From Symbiodinium natans (taxonomy: Eukaryota > Sar > Dinophyceae > Suessiales > Symbiodiniaceae), in NCBI GenBank assembly GCA_905221605.1, contig CAJNDS010002451.1, positions 37,501 through 101,500 on the forward strand: DNA of 64,000 nt, written 5' to 3'. Below are positions 8,779 to 18,298 of this stretch, in pieces. The notes beneath the pieces are model-generated. The model did no database searches, was not told the DNA's origin, and worked only from the letters and a program-made list of their open reading frames with translations. The position numbers and the translations under genes were made by a program. The stretch's first letter is position 1; every line of letters starts with the position of its first letter.

Positions 8779-8815
8779 AACCCCCCCCCCCCCCCCCCAA
8801 AAAAAAAAAAAAAAA
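8779..8815. repeat. Poly-C/poly-A junction
   Basis: About 18 C then 17 A. Similar junctions recur at 17041, 25230, 34048, 49277 and 62551. Confidence 0.95.
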
Positions 8816-8821
8816 GAGAGG

Positions 8822-8926
8822 CCTGGACTCCACACCCCAGGCCAGCTGGCTCTTGCCGCTGCCCCGCGGGCCATGCAGCCAAAGGCAGAGGTGGTGGGCC
8901 TGCTTGAAGGCTCGTGGGCAGTTGCA
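8822..8926 (-). CDS. Exon with Walker A (P-loop) motif
   Basis: The minus frame contains LWLHGPRGSGKSQLAWGVES, a textbook GxxGxGKS nucleotide-binding loop after a hydrophobic strand (loop codons at 8846-8872). G or C ends 30 of 35 codons. This implies a P-loop NTPase of unknown class. One plus-strand frame is open too, but the motif decides. Upstream is a poly-C/poly-A tract (8779-8815 on the plus strand). Confidence 0.5.
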
Positions 8927-9291
8927 CGTAGGGTTTTAGGGTTTAGGGTTTAGGGTTTAGGGTTTAGGGTTTAGGGTTGAGGGTTTAGGGTTTAGGGTTT
9001 ATGGTTTAGGGGTAAGGAACTCAATTAAGATACTTATAACCTACTTAGAACGAGCCATAGACCGTCGAGTGGCAGTGCAGGGTATATGTTCGTCCAGGCT
9101 TAGGGTCCTGGATTGGGGTTTCCAAGGCCTCTGGGCTTGTTCTTTGCAGTTGGGTACAAATCGATAGAGGCTATTGGGTTACCCCAACCCCTAAAACCAG
9201 GACCCCATCAGACAACTTTCGTAACCCCTGGCCCCCCTCCCCCCCCCCTTTCCACCCCACAAAAAAGACTACAAGAATTGCCGTTGATGCG

Positions 9292-9555
9292 ATGAGGACT
9301 ATTGCGAACCGTATGGGCGTGCTTACACGATCGCCAAGTCAGTTCGGAGGGGCGATGACGTTTACCGAGTCCCTCAGATGCCAGAAGGGATGGCTTCTTG
9401 GCGTAGGCACCGCGACAAGCAGGAGCACTCACTCGCTCGCTCACTCACGAGAGCCCTCAACCCCGCAACCCTTCCTTGCTTCCTTGAAGGTGTGGCTCAC
9501 ACTTGCCTTGTTGAACGGTGTGGCTCGGCAGCCCGTTGAAAGATCAAGGCATTGA
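9292..9555 (+). CDS. Possible gene fragment in a 650-bp unique island
   Basis: An ATG opens 87 codons beginning MRTIANRMGVLTRSPSQFGG. Another plus frame (9518-9781) and a minus frame (9208-9444) overlap it. 9560-9700 contains degenerate AATCGGAAA-type repeats. 9010-9290 holds nothing recognised. Confidence 0.3.
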   Translation: MRTIANRMGVLTRSPSQFGGAMTFTESLRCQKGWLLGVGTATSRSTHSLAHSREPSTPQPFLASLKVWLTLALLNGVARQPVERSRH

Positions 9556-9761
9556 AGAGTTTTGGGCAGGATTTACGGGTCAACGGAATAATCGGAAATC
9601 AAAACGGCAAAATCGGAACCCAGAGCGGAATCAGAAATCCAATCCGGATATCGGAAACCAGGCCGAGAAACTCACAAACCAGGAGACGACTGATGCGGAA
9701 ACGGGCAAACGGGAGCGGGCTTCTGACACGCTGGTTCTCCCGAGACGAATACACCCCCGCC

Positions 9762-10010
9762 CCCTAAACCCTAAACCCTAAACCCTAAACCCTGAACCCT
9801 AAACTTTAAACCCTAAACCCTAAACCCTAAACCCTAAACCCTAAACCCTAAACCCTAAACCCTAAACCCTAAACCCTAAACCCTAAACCGAAACCCTAAA
9901 CCCCAAACCCCAAACCCTAAACCCTAAACCCTAAACCCTAAACCCTAAGCCCTAAGCCCTAAACCCTAAACCCTAAACCCTAAACCCTAAACCCCAACCC
10001 TAAACCCAGA
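9762..10010 (-). repeat. CCCTAAA array (about 250 bp)
   Basis: About 35 units with a few CCCCAAA and CCCTAAG variants. Confidence 0.95.
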
Positions 10011-10013
10011 CCC

Positions 10014-10072
10014 TAAGAGAGCAGCCCTGGCCTCCTTGACGGCCTGCTGCACGTAGGACGTCCTCGGGCCAA
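10014..10072 (-). CDS. Possible short exon
   Basis: The frame reads RTSYVQQAVKEARAAL with 14 of 16 G/C-ending codons, between arrays. Confidence 0.35.
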
Positions 10073-10259
10073 TTTAGGGTTTAGGGTTTGGGGTTTAGGG
10101 TTTACAATTGGCAGGGCCAAGTCATCACTAGTATAGAAGGGGTTCGAGCAATTAGCAAAAACTCCACCCGCCCAGAGGGTCCCATAACATTCCGATAAAG
10201 TTTCTATTCTTTATAGTGCGCAGCTTTTCCTAAACCCTCGCTTCACACCTATTTGTACT

Positions 10260-10452
10260 TGCCTAAATCGACGAAGGATTTGCCTAAATCGACGAATGTA
10301 AGAGGATGGCCAGGATTGGCCCTTCGTCGATTCAGGGAAATCCTTCGTCGATTTAGGCAAATCCTTCGTCAATTTAGGCAATGAGCAAGGGTTTGCCTCA
10401 ATCCACGAAGGATTTGCCTAAATCGACGAAGGGTTTGCCTAAATCGACGAAT
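10260..10452. repeat. 20-21-bp repeat in alternating orientation
   Basis: Units of TTTGCCTAAATCGACGAAGG: two forward, three inverted, then three forward. The inverted block can pair with either side to form long hairpins. 10105-10250 and 10453-10580 contain no supported gene. Confidence 0.85.
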
Positions 10453-10613
10453 TCATTATATATGAAGAGGGGTTTAGGGTTCAGGGTTTAGTGTTTAGGG
10501 TTTGGGGCTAAGGGCTACGGCTCTGTGGTTGAGGGTTTTAGGCTTAGATTTTTAGGGGCTTAGGGTTTAGGCTCAAGGGTGTCTTCACTTGAACTTGCCA
10601 ATGTTCGACGCGC

Positions 10614-10747
10614 TTGGTCACGACCTCGTCTGACTGCCAAGCAGTCCGCAACGTTTTTGCTATGGAATGTGTGAGGTTTGTAGCTCCACTGGCTGCTACA
10701 CGGGGCGGCAAGTACCGACCTCAGTTGAGCCAGATACATGACGGGCC
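10614..10747 (+). CDS. Possible exon, frame uncertain
   Basis: Two plus frames are open in this island. One gives VRRAWSRPRLTAKQSATFLL before a stop; the other runs through the whole island. Only that the island may be coding is supported. Confidence 0.2.
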
Positions 10748-11330
10748 GAAACCCTGCACCCTAAACCCTAAACCCGAAACCCTAAACCCTAAACCCTAAA
10801 CCCTAAACCCTAAACCTAGGTGAGTCCGGGGAGGGCCTCTCATCTGCCTCCCTACGGCACTGGTGGTTGACCAAAGGTGCTCATCACACGGGTTCCTCCC
10901 ACTCTAGACACAAAAGGCTGATCAGCCTAAGCCCCAAACCTCAAGCAGTCCAAAATCCTTCACCCCAAACAGCCTAAACCCTGAGATCCTAAATCACAAA
11001 AACTATATAGTGCTGTTCTCCTGGCCCTAAAGAACCCTCGAGCCGGGTTCAGGTATGAGAGGTTTGGGTTTACATAGGGTTCAGGGGTTTGGCGGCTTGG
11101 GGTTGGAGATTAGGGCTTATGGTTGTAGGTTTAGGCTTCTAGGTTCTTTGGGGATTTAGGGGTTTAGACGTTTTGGGGTTTGTTGTGCTTAGGGGTTTCG
11201 GATTCTGCTTGGGATGGCGACCCTAAACCCAAAACCCTAAACCCCAAACCCCAAACCCTAAACCCTAAACCCTACACCCTGGCTTGGGGTCTCGGAGTTA
11301 AGGGTTCAAGGGGGGGGGGGGGGGGGGAGG

Positions 11331-11418
11331 GCTCTCTATCTCGGCTCTGGGCAGGAAGGCGCCGAGATCCTCCGGCACCGGGCCCATCTGGTCGAAGTCC
11401 TCGGGGCAAGACTTACTT
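11331..11418 (-). CDS. Probable exon
   Basis: After a CCTTAG acceptor the frame reads SCPEDFDQMGPVPEDLGAFL then PRAE, with 21 of 23 codons G/C-ending. Unrecognised acidic segment. Confidence 0.45.
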
Positions 11419-11426
11419 CTAAGGGA

Positions 11427-11540
11427 GGTTTAGGGTTTAGGGTTTAGGGTTTAGGGTTTAGGGTTTAGGGTTTAGGGTTTAGGGTTTAGGGTTTAGGGTT
11501 TAGGGTTTAGGGTTTAGGGCTTAGGGCTTAGGGCTTAGGG
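11427..11540 (+). repeat. TTTAGGG array
   Basis: About 16 units with three CTTAGGG at the end. Confidence 0.95.
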
Positions 11541-11857
11541 TGTGGAAGTGAAATGGTCCCTTGCCTTCTCGGAAGGGTTCTGCAGCATGGGCCCTTAGGT
11601 CTATATAGGGTATATAAGGAATATACATGGATTCCCCAAATAAGTGCTCATATTAAGGGGCCATGGAGATTACTGGCTCTTAACCGAAAGTTAGGGAATT
11701 GCGCTGCACATCCCCCCCATGCGCTAAACCCTCAACCCTGAACGCAAAACCCTAAACCCCAAGCCCTTTAAGGTTTCATCGGCTTCCCGAACTCCCTACA
11801 CCGCCCCTACAGGGCTTGTTTTAGGGCTTCGGCTGCAGAATAAGTTACGATTTTGGG

Positions 11858-11957
<100 letters not shown>

Positions 11958-12073
11958 GTTCAAGGTGAAGGCTTTAGTGTTTAGGGTCTCAAGTGTAATG
12001 GGGGGTTGAGACTGGTTGAGGGTTTAGGGGGTGATTTGTTGGGGAACGGGGGCTGAAGCTACCCAAGGCCCCT

Positions 12074-12119
12074 TCAGAACACTTCAGGCTGGAGCTTGAT
12101 GCCGAAGTTGAAGGCTGCA
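12074..12119 (-). CDS. Possible terminal exon
   Basis: The frame AAFNFGIKLQPEVF ends at TGA, with 11 of 14 G/C-ending codons. Confidence 0.35.
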
Positions 12120-12702
12120 GGGGTTTAGGGTTTGGGGTTTAGGGTTTAGGGTTTGGGGTTTAGGGTTTGGGGTTTAGGGTTTGGGGTTTAGGGCGTTTAG
12201 GGTTTGGGGGCGAGGAATTTGGGCTCTGGGGCTTTGGAGCTTGGTTGACGAGTCAGCGCTTCTGTTCACCCAGAATAGTGCCGTTTCGCTTTGAGCATGG
12301 GACAGCGTGGTTTCGGTTTGCAGGTTTTAGGGTTTTAGGGGTTAAGGGTTTAGGGTTCAGGATGGTTCAGGGTGAAGGGTTAAGGGTTAAGGGTTTAGGG
12401 TTTAAAGTTCAGGGTTTAGGGGGTGTCTGGGGTTGAGGACGCGGTTTGGGTTGAGGAAGGTTTGGGACTGGATGCATGGGGCTCATGGCCACCTGCAGCA
12501 AAAACCCTCAACCCTCAACCCAAAAAACACAAAACCTCCAGGGGTGGGTTGCGAGTTTGCCGAACCCCATGCAGGCTATGGAAACCCCAAACCCTGAACC
12601 CTGAGCCCTAAGCCCTAAGCCCTAAACCCTAAACCCTAAACCCTAAGCCCTAAACCCTAAACCCTAAGCCCTGAACCCTATGGGGGGGGGGGGGGGGGGA
12701 GG

Positions 12703-12800
12703 GGGCTTTGAAGCACAGGAGCAAAGACTCCACCGGCCAGCGTGTATCTTCTTGGCTCCAGCGTGGTGCCTGGGACAGCCGGCTTCAGGGCTTGCTGGGC
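12703..12800 (-). CDS. Possible exon
   Basis: The frame includes LKPAVPGTTLEPRRYTLAGG. Codon bias is weak and a second minus frame is open. Confidence 0.25.
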
Positions 12801-12814
12801 TCAGGAGTTACAGT

Positions 12815-12960
12815 AGGGTTTAGGGTGTAGGGTGTAGGGTTTAGGGTTTAGGGTTTAGGGTTTAAGGTTTAGGGTTTAGGGTTAGGGTTTAGGGTTTAGG
12901 GTTTAGGGTTTAGGGTTTAGGGTTTAGGGCTCAGGGCTCAGGGCTGAGGGTGTAGGGTCT
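12815..12960 (+). repeat. TTTAGGG array
   Basis: About 20 units with CTCAGGG variants at the right end. Confidence 0.9.
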
Positions 12961-13050
12961 TAGGGTTAAGGGCCTCGAACCTGAAGGCTACAAACCTCAA
13001 GCCCTACAGCCCTCAACCCCTGAAGGCCAAAAGCCCCAAACCCTTAGCTC

Positions 13051-13101
13051 TCCTGGATTGCTGGCGCATACAGGGGCTCGCCATCAAAAACGAAAGCCTC
13101 A
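13051..13101 (-). CDS. Possible short terminal exon
   Basis: After TTTGAG the frame reads AFVFDGEPLYAPAIQES then TAA. Downstream 13138-13196 is an AAT/ATG microsatellite. Confidence 0.3.
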
Positions 13102-13798
13102 AACCCTTAGCTCTCAACCCTGAAACCCCGCAAAAAAAATAAAAAAAAATATTATAATCATAATGATGATGATGATGATGATAATAATAATAATAAACCC
13201 TAAACCCCCTGAACCTCGGAAAGCCCCAAACCCTGTAGAGATCGGAGTTGGGACGAGTTTGGGGTTGATCTCTAAACTTTAAACTCCTTTTGCGGTTCCG
13301 ATTTTTCAAGGGGAGCCCAGGTGCCTTGCATTCAGGTACCGAAAAGTGGGCCACAACTCAGACATTTTCGTGTCTAGGGCGTCTTAAGGGGCGGTTCTAA
13401 GCGTTTAGGGTTCAGGGCTGAATCAGGGCTGAGGCTTGAGGAGGAAAGGCCCATCGTCGGGTCCCGAGGCAACTGCATCGGAGCTTCCCCCCACCGAAAG
13501 CCAAAGATCAGCAACTTCGACACCCTCACCCTCCTTTCTCCGTCCGCACACGAAGTTCCTCCCAGACCCAGCTGAAACCCCTACCCTAAAGCACCTAAAC
13601 CCTAAACCCTAAACCCGAAACCCGAAACCCTAAACCCTATCCCCTTAACCCTAAACCCTTAACCCTAAACCCTAAATCCTAAGCCCTAAGCCCCCTCCAT
13701 CGCCTGGGCGTTTCAGCTCGGCGCCGCGGCCGCGGCGCCAGGGCCCAGGCGGCATCAGGCAGCAGCTCAGAGCTGCCCTGTGCATGGGTTCAACAGAC

Positions 13799-14066
13799 CC
13801 TAGGGTTTAGGGTTTAGGGTTTAGGGTTGAGGGCTTAGGGATTAGGGTTTAGGGTTTAGGGTTTAGTGTTTAGGGTTTAGGGTTTAGGGTTTAGGGTTTA
13901 GGGTTTAGGGTTTAGGGTTTAGGGTTTAGGGTTTAGGGTTTAGGGTTTAGGGCGGGTTTAGGGTTTAGGGTTTGGGGTTTAGGGTTTAGGGTTTAGGGTT
14001 TAGGGTTTAGGGTTTAGGGTTTAGGGTTTAGGGTTTAGGGTTTAGGGTTTAGGGTTTAGGGTTTAG
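13799..14066 (+). repeat. TTTAGGG array (268 bp)
   Basis: Homogeneous, with one GGCGGG interruption near 13950. Confidence 0.95.
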
Positions 14067-14069
14067 GGA

Positions 14070-14176
14070 ACTGTAGTTTTGCGGGCGCCTCGTGGCTTCG
14101 CCATCCTGACAGCGCGGCGGGGCCTCCGCCTGGCGGATCTTGACGGTGGGGAGGCAGGGCTCTCCGGGGCTTGCCA
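14070..14176 (-). CDS. Probable exon between two long arrays
   Basis: The frame reads SPGEPCLPTVKIRQAEAPPR then CQDGEATRRPQNY, with 28 of 33 codons G/C-ending. Both flanks are long TTTAGGG arrays. Unrecognised. Confidence 0.45.
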
Positions 14177-14177
14177 G

Positions 14178-14425
14178 GGGTTTAGGGTTTAGGGTTTAGG
14201 GTTTAGGGTTTAGGGTTTAGGGTTTAGGGTTTAGGGTTTAGGGGTTAGGGTTTAGGGTTTAGGGTTTAGGGTTTAGGGTTTAGGGTTTAGGGGGTTTAGG
14301 GTTTAGGGTTTAGGGTTTAGGGTTTGGGTTTAGGTTTAGGGTTTAGGGTTTGGGTTTAGGGTTTAGGGTTTGTGTTTAGGGTTTAGGTTTAGGGTTTGGG
14401 GTTTAGTTAGGGTTAGGGTTTTAGG
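14178..14425 (+). repeat. TTTAGGG array
   Basis: About 34 units, degrading to GTTTAGGTTTAGGG at the right end. Confidence 0.95.
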
Positions 14426-14429
14426 GGGG

Positions 14430-14760
14430 TTATGCCAGGGGGTAGGGGTATAGAGGTATAGGGGGTATAGGGGTAACAGGGGGTATAGGGGGTCTAGGGG
14501 GTTCTAGGGGTATAGGGGGTACAAGGGGTATAGGGGGTATAGGGGGTATAGGGGGTATAGGGGGTATAGGGGGTATAGGGGGTACAGGGGGTATAGGGGG
14601 TATAGGGGTATAGGGGGTATAGGGGGTATAGGGGGTATAGGGTGTATAGGGGGGTATAGGGGGTATAGGGGGTTTAGGGGGTATAGGGGGTAGAGGGGTA
14701 GAGGCGGTAGAGGGGGTAGAGGGGGTACAGGGGGTATAGGGGGTATAGGGGCTTAGGGAG
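14430..14760. repeat. 10-bp minisatellite GGGGGTATAG
   Basis: About 30 units of GGGGGTATAG with single-base slips, adjacent to the TTTAGGG array and plausibly derived from it. Confidence 0.9.
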
Positions 14761-14802
14761 GGTTTCGGGTTTAGAGTTTAGGGTTTAGGGTTACCCCCGC
14801 AA

Positions 14803-14881
14803 TCTTGGTAGGGAGTGAGGAAATTCGGGTCCTATAGATACCCTTTCAGGGATTATATAGGGTGCCTCATTCCCTCATTCC
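14803..14881. mobile_element. MITE-like inverted repeat, family H
   Basis: GTAGGGAGTGAGGAAATTC and its inverse (CATTCCCTCATTCCCTAC) form a hairpin. A shorter relative lies at 19543-19592. Confidence 0.5.
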
Positions 14882-15134
14882 CTACGAAGAACCAGCAAGT
14901 AGAAGAGAAGTTAGGCAAACCCTGTGAGTCCTAATCGCTCTAAACCCTAAACCCTTCATACAGAATCAGATGACGTCTCTGGAGCTTTGCGAGTCTCTGA
15001 AGGGTTTAGGGTTTTAGGGCTTAGGGCTTTGGCTTCAGAGTGTTTAGGGTTTATACGGGCCTAGAGTTTCAGGCCTAGGGTTTTAGGACTTTGGCTTTAG
15101 GGCAGCTACGGTTAAGGGTTTAGGGTGGGGAGAG

Positions 15135-15281
15135 GGGTGCAGAAGACGTCAACGCAAGAGCTCGCCTGAGGAACACCTGAAGTTGTCGAACTGCCACGAT
15201 GTCAAACACCCCAAGGTCAACCTCCTATCGTTTCCCTGCTACCCCCCTCTATCTACCCCTCCAGGTTCCCCCCTCAAGTAA
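15135..15281 (+). CDS. Possible exon, unrecognised
   Basis: An open frame of about 48 codons to TAA includes SSPEEHLKLSNCHDVKHPKV. A downstream array precedes the next gene. Confidence 0.3.
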   Translation, partial: GCRRRQRKSSPEEHLKLSNCHDVKHPKVNLLSFPCYPPLSTPPGSPLK

Positions 15282-15459
15282 CCTTAATTAGGGGTTTAGG
15301 GTTTAGGGTTTGTTTTCCGCGCAGTCCTCTTCTACTTGCAACCTGGTTGCCCCAGGATGAGATTTGTATTTCGGGTTCTCTGCTGCTCTGCTGCTCAAGG
15401 CTGCAGGACCAGGCAGAGCGCACTTGTGCAGCAGAGCTCAGCGTAGCAGTCTAGGTCAA

Positions 15460-16293
15460 ATGGCCACGGTATCTTCCGAACGTTCGGAGCTGCATAAGCA
15501 CCTTCGGCAGACGAGACGTTTGAGACAGCGTGCAGCCAAAAGATACCGGGACGGGCAGAATGCGCATGGATACATTCAGGACTTGAGCATGGGCCGCGGC
15601 ACTGATCTCAGCTTTATACAGGTTAAGAGCCTTGTTGAGCTCATACCGACTGCTGCTAGGCTGGAGGAAATGCCCATTGATGGAGATGACGGCCTTGTTG
15701 ACGCTGGGTATGAGCGATGTGAATGTAGCTTTGCTGAGCTTCGGTGTGTGGAGATGATGTTTGAGTCGCGGCTCATGGCCATCAGGGATGATACGAGCAA
15801 GTTGAAAGACATTGTAGAGCGGGCAACGGCAGACGACACAGCCTTCAATTTGTTTGCCCTTGTTCCACAGCATGTTGACGGACTGGGACAAATCCTAGAT
15901 TCTTGGACCGCTGGTTTGCTTGCGGCTGCAGATGACCTGGAGCGTGGTTTGTTGCTCTGGCGATCTCCCGATCGCGAGCTATGTCGTTTCTATATCGGGT
16001 CCTCTGATGACGAGCTTGGGGACGCGAGGGGCACGCAAAACGAGCAGAGCCAAATCGATGAGCTTGATTACGGTGACCTTGTGTGTCTGGAAACAGACAT
16101 CGAGACGTTCTCAGGTTGCTCTTTCCGAAGAGGATCCGTAGGCACAGTGCATGCTGTTCACCATTGCGACGAGCTTGGTTGGGTGGAGGTTCTGTTTGTG
16201 GGCGCCCTCAGATGTCACGGAGTGTCGGAGTCTAGCCTCCGATTGCTCGAGCGGGCATCCCCACTTGCAGGACTGCAAATTGTACCTGACTAG
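15460..16293 (+). CDS. Hypothetical protein, 277 residues, single uninterrupted frame
   Basis: The first ATG follows TAGGTCAA and opens 277 codons ending at TAG. The frame is open 30 codons further upstream without an ATG. The N-terminus is basic (TVSSERSELHKHLRQTRRLR), suggesting a helix. The middle is acidic and helical. The last 65 residues (YGDLVCLETDIETFSGCSFR, then GSVGTV and a WVEVLFVGALRC strand) resemble a small SH3-like beta barrel in style, but no family is certain. It has no introns, unlike most candidate genes here. A 1041-bp tandem unit starts at 15311, and the 5' part is repeated at 16352. Upstream it abuts a TTTAGGG array. Real gene likely; function unknown. Confidence 0.75.
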   Translation: MATVSSERSELHKHLRQTRRLRQRAAKRYRDGQNAHGYIQDLSMGRGTDLSFIQVKSLVELIPTAARLEEMPIDGDDGLVDAGYERCECSFAELRCVEMMFESRLMAIRDDTSKLKDIVERATADDTAFNLFALVPQHVDGLGQILDSWTAGLLAAADDLERGLLLWRSPDRELCRFYIGSSDDELGDARGTQNEQSQIDELDYGDLVCLETDIETFSGCSFRRGSVGTVHAVHHCDELGWVEVLFVGALRCHGVSESSLRLLERASPLAGLQIVPD

Positions 16294-16351
16294 ATTCGGA
16301 GCATGCGCTTCCAGACTATTACCCTCGGTCTTACCCTCGGGAAACGGGGGG

Positions 16352-16661
16352 TGTTTTCCGCGCAGTCCTCTTCTACTTGCAACCTGGTTGCCCCAGGATG
16401 AGATTTGTATTTCGGGTTCTCTGCTGCTCTGCTGCTCAAGGCTGCAGGACCAGGCAGAGCGCACTTGTGCAGCAGAGCTCAGCGTAGCAGTCTAGGTCAA
16501 ATGGCCACGGTATCTTCCGAACGTTCGGAGCTGCATAAGCACCTTCGGCAGACGAGACGTTTGAGACAGCGTGCAGCCAAAAGATACCGGGACGGGCAGA
16601 ATGCGCATGGATACATTCAGGACTTGAGCATGGGCCGCGGCACTGATCTCAGCTTTATACA
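16352..16661 (+). pseudogene. Truncated second copy of the 277-residue gene
   Basis: Identical over about 309 bp to 15311-15620 (offset exactly 1041), including the ATG (here 16501). It ends at TTTATACAGG, where copy 1 continues GTTAAGAGCC and this copy runs into GGTTTAGGG. The frame stays open into the repeat and flanking DNA to 16890, but that extension is not expected to be functional. Looks like 1.3 units of a tandem gene array bounded on both sides by telomere-like DNA. Confidence 0.9.
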
Positions 16662-16856
16662 GGGTTTAGGGTTTAGGGATGTTAAGGGTTTAGGGTTTTG
16701 GGTTTTGGGTTTATTATGGGGGGAACCTAGGGCGGGTAGTCTAGAGGGGGGTAGTAGGGGAACCCATGCAGATTGTTCCGGGGCTTCGGGGCTTGGGTCG
16801 GGGGGGGAAGTCTTGGCAGCAGATCCTAGAACTGGGCAGAAAAAAAGAGGTACTCT

Positions 16857-16957
16857 TTGGGATGCTCCCCCTGGAACTAACAGTCCTTAATAAGGTTTAT
16901 CGTAAGGGGTGCTATACTCCCTACTTCGGACCGTTAGAAAAAGGGAAAACATCCCAA
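16857..16957. mobile_element. MITE family A with perfect 8-bp target duplication
   Basis: Ends TTGGGATGCTCCCC and GGGAAAACATCCCAA. Flanked by GGTACTCT at 16849-16856 and 16958-16965. Internal CTAACAGTCCTTAATAAGG. No coding capacity. Confidence 0.9.
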
Positions 16958-17007
16958 GGTACTCTTCGACCCAAGCTCTTAAAGGAATCACAAAACAAAA
17001 CCCTCTA

Positions 17008-17119
17008 CGGGCAGTTGCTCTAGACTCTTACGAGAGGGACCCCCCCCCAAACAAAAAAAAAAAACTAAACCCTAGACCCTAAACCCTAAACCCTAATCCC
17101 TAATTTAGAGAACCACCCA
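17008..17119. mobile_element. MITE-like inverted repeat, family G, with CCCTAAA core
   Basis: GGGCAGTTGCTCTAGA and TTTAGAGAACCACCCA ends enclose a poly-C/poly-A tract and a CCCTAAA run. Confidence 0.5.
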
Positions 17120-17127
17120 ACCCCAAA

Positions 17128-17240
17128 TGCGCCATGCGAGGCCAATACTTTGAAGCTTTTGTTGGCCTCGTGGCCGACCGAACATGATGCTTGGCCGCTC
17201 TCCTGGGCAGCCAAGGAGGGATGCCAGCATAGCCGTCAAA
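17128..17240 (-). CDS. Possible exon
   Basis: Two minus frames are open. One reads YAGIPPWLPRRAAKHHVRSA and the other has an ATG with SLLGCPGERPSIMFGR. Strand supported, frame uncertain. Confidence 0.3.
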
Positions 17241-17507
17241 CCTTAAACGAACCCTAAAACCTAAACCCTAAACCCTCACCCCTCAACCCTAAACCCCAAA
17301 CCCTAAACGGCCCTAAAACCTAAACCCCAAACCCTCAACTCCGAAAGAAAAAGACTTTTAGGGCTTGGGGTTTGAGGCTCAGGAGAGTCTCAGTGAACTT
17401 AACAAGTCGGTTCCGAGTTGCAACTGTACCCGAAGTTGGGGGGCATAACCTACTTACCGCACTCCCTGAGCCTCTGACCCTAAACCCTTCACCGTAAACC
17501 CTAAACC

Positions 17508-17588
17508 CTTCACCCTAAACCCTAAACCCTAAACCCTAAACCCTAAACCCTAAACCCTGAACCCTAAACCCTAAACCCTAAACCCTAA
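17508..17588 (-). repeat. CCCTAAA array
   Basis: About 11 units. Confidence 0.9.
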
Positions 17589-17590
17589 AA

Positions 17591-17668
17591 CTAGACTGCG
17601 CGGGTCGGCTCCTTGGCCGAGACCTCCGGCGCGGACTTTGGCGCAGTTTCCGAGGCCTTGCACCAAAA
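17591..17668 (-). CDS. Probable terminal exon
   Basis: The frame reads CKASETAPKSAPEVSAKEPT then RAV and TAG, with 20 of 25 codons G/C-ending. The stop lies at the array edge. A low-complexity tail. Confidence 0.4.
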   Translation of the reverse strand, partial: FWCKASETAPKSAPEVSAKEPTRAV

Positions 17669-17701
17669 CCAGCCTAAACCAAGTGGGGTCTACTTGAAGG
17701 C

Positions 17702-17970
17702 TTAGGGCTTAGGGTTTAGGGTTTAGGGCTTAGGGCTTAGGGCTTAGGGCTTAGGGCTTAGGGCTTAGGGCTTAGGGCTTAGGGCTTAGGGTTTAGGGTT
17801 TAGGGTTTAGGGTTTAGGGTTTAGGGTTTAGGGTTTAGGGGGTGGTGAGCTTGTGCTACGACTTCGGAGTTGGACGCAAGCAATAAGAAGGTTCTGGGTT
17901 TAAGAATAATTTAGGGTTTAGGGTTTAGGGTTTAGGGTTTAGGGTTTAGGGTTTAGGGTTTAGGGCTTAA
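17702..17970 (+). repeat. TTTAGGG and CTTAGGG arrays
   Basis: Two blocks (17702-17845, with a CTTAGGG run, and 17910-17970) around a 60-bp island whose minus frame reads RTFLLLASNSEVVAQAHH. Confidence 0.9.
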
Positions 17971-18135
17971 GCTTGAATTGGCTGGATTCATGGGCGTCCT
18001 CCCGTGCATCAGCAGGAGGTCTCATGCATGTATGGCACCACCAACACCCATTTGGTGGCATATGGTGTTCGGCGCCCTAAACCTGAAACCCTAGACCCTG
18101 AAACCAAAAACCAAAAACCCTAAACCCTAAACCAG

Positions 18136-18298
18136 CATCGAGGACAGAGTTGAGTTCACCCTTCATTCCCATCGGGGGCGCTCCTCAGGTGACGGCTACC
18201 GGGTCTCCCTGACGTTGAAGAGGAGGCGCTCTAGGGCCAAATTTTGGGCTCCCATGGATTCCGGGTTGAAGGTTTTTTGGGCTCCCAAGGGGATTTAA
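18136..18298 (+). CDS. Possible terminal exon, 53 codons
   Basis: After CCTAAACCAG (acceptor formed by the repeat) the frame reads IEDRVEFTLHSHRGRSSGDG then YRVSLTLKRRRSR and ends at TAA. Strand-like alternation. Unrecognised. Confidence 0.4.

Noticed and set aside
15405-15428. Possible dinoflagellate spliced-leader relic (GCTCAAG) upstream of the 277-codon gene
   Set aside because: Only seven bases match the 3' end of the known spliced leader; not significant.
16405-16890. 161-codon frame from the second gene copy
   Set aside because: After 16661 it reads through telomere repeat and unrelated DNA; treated as a truncated copy.
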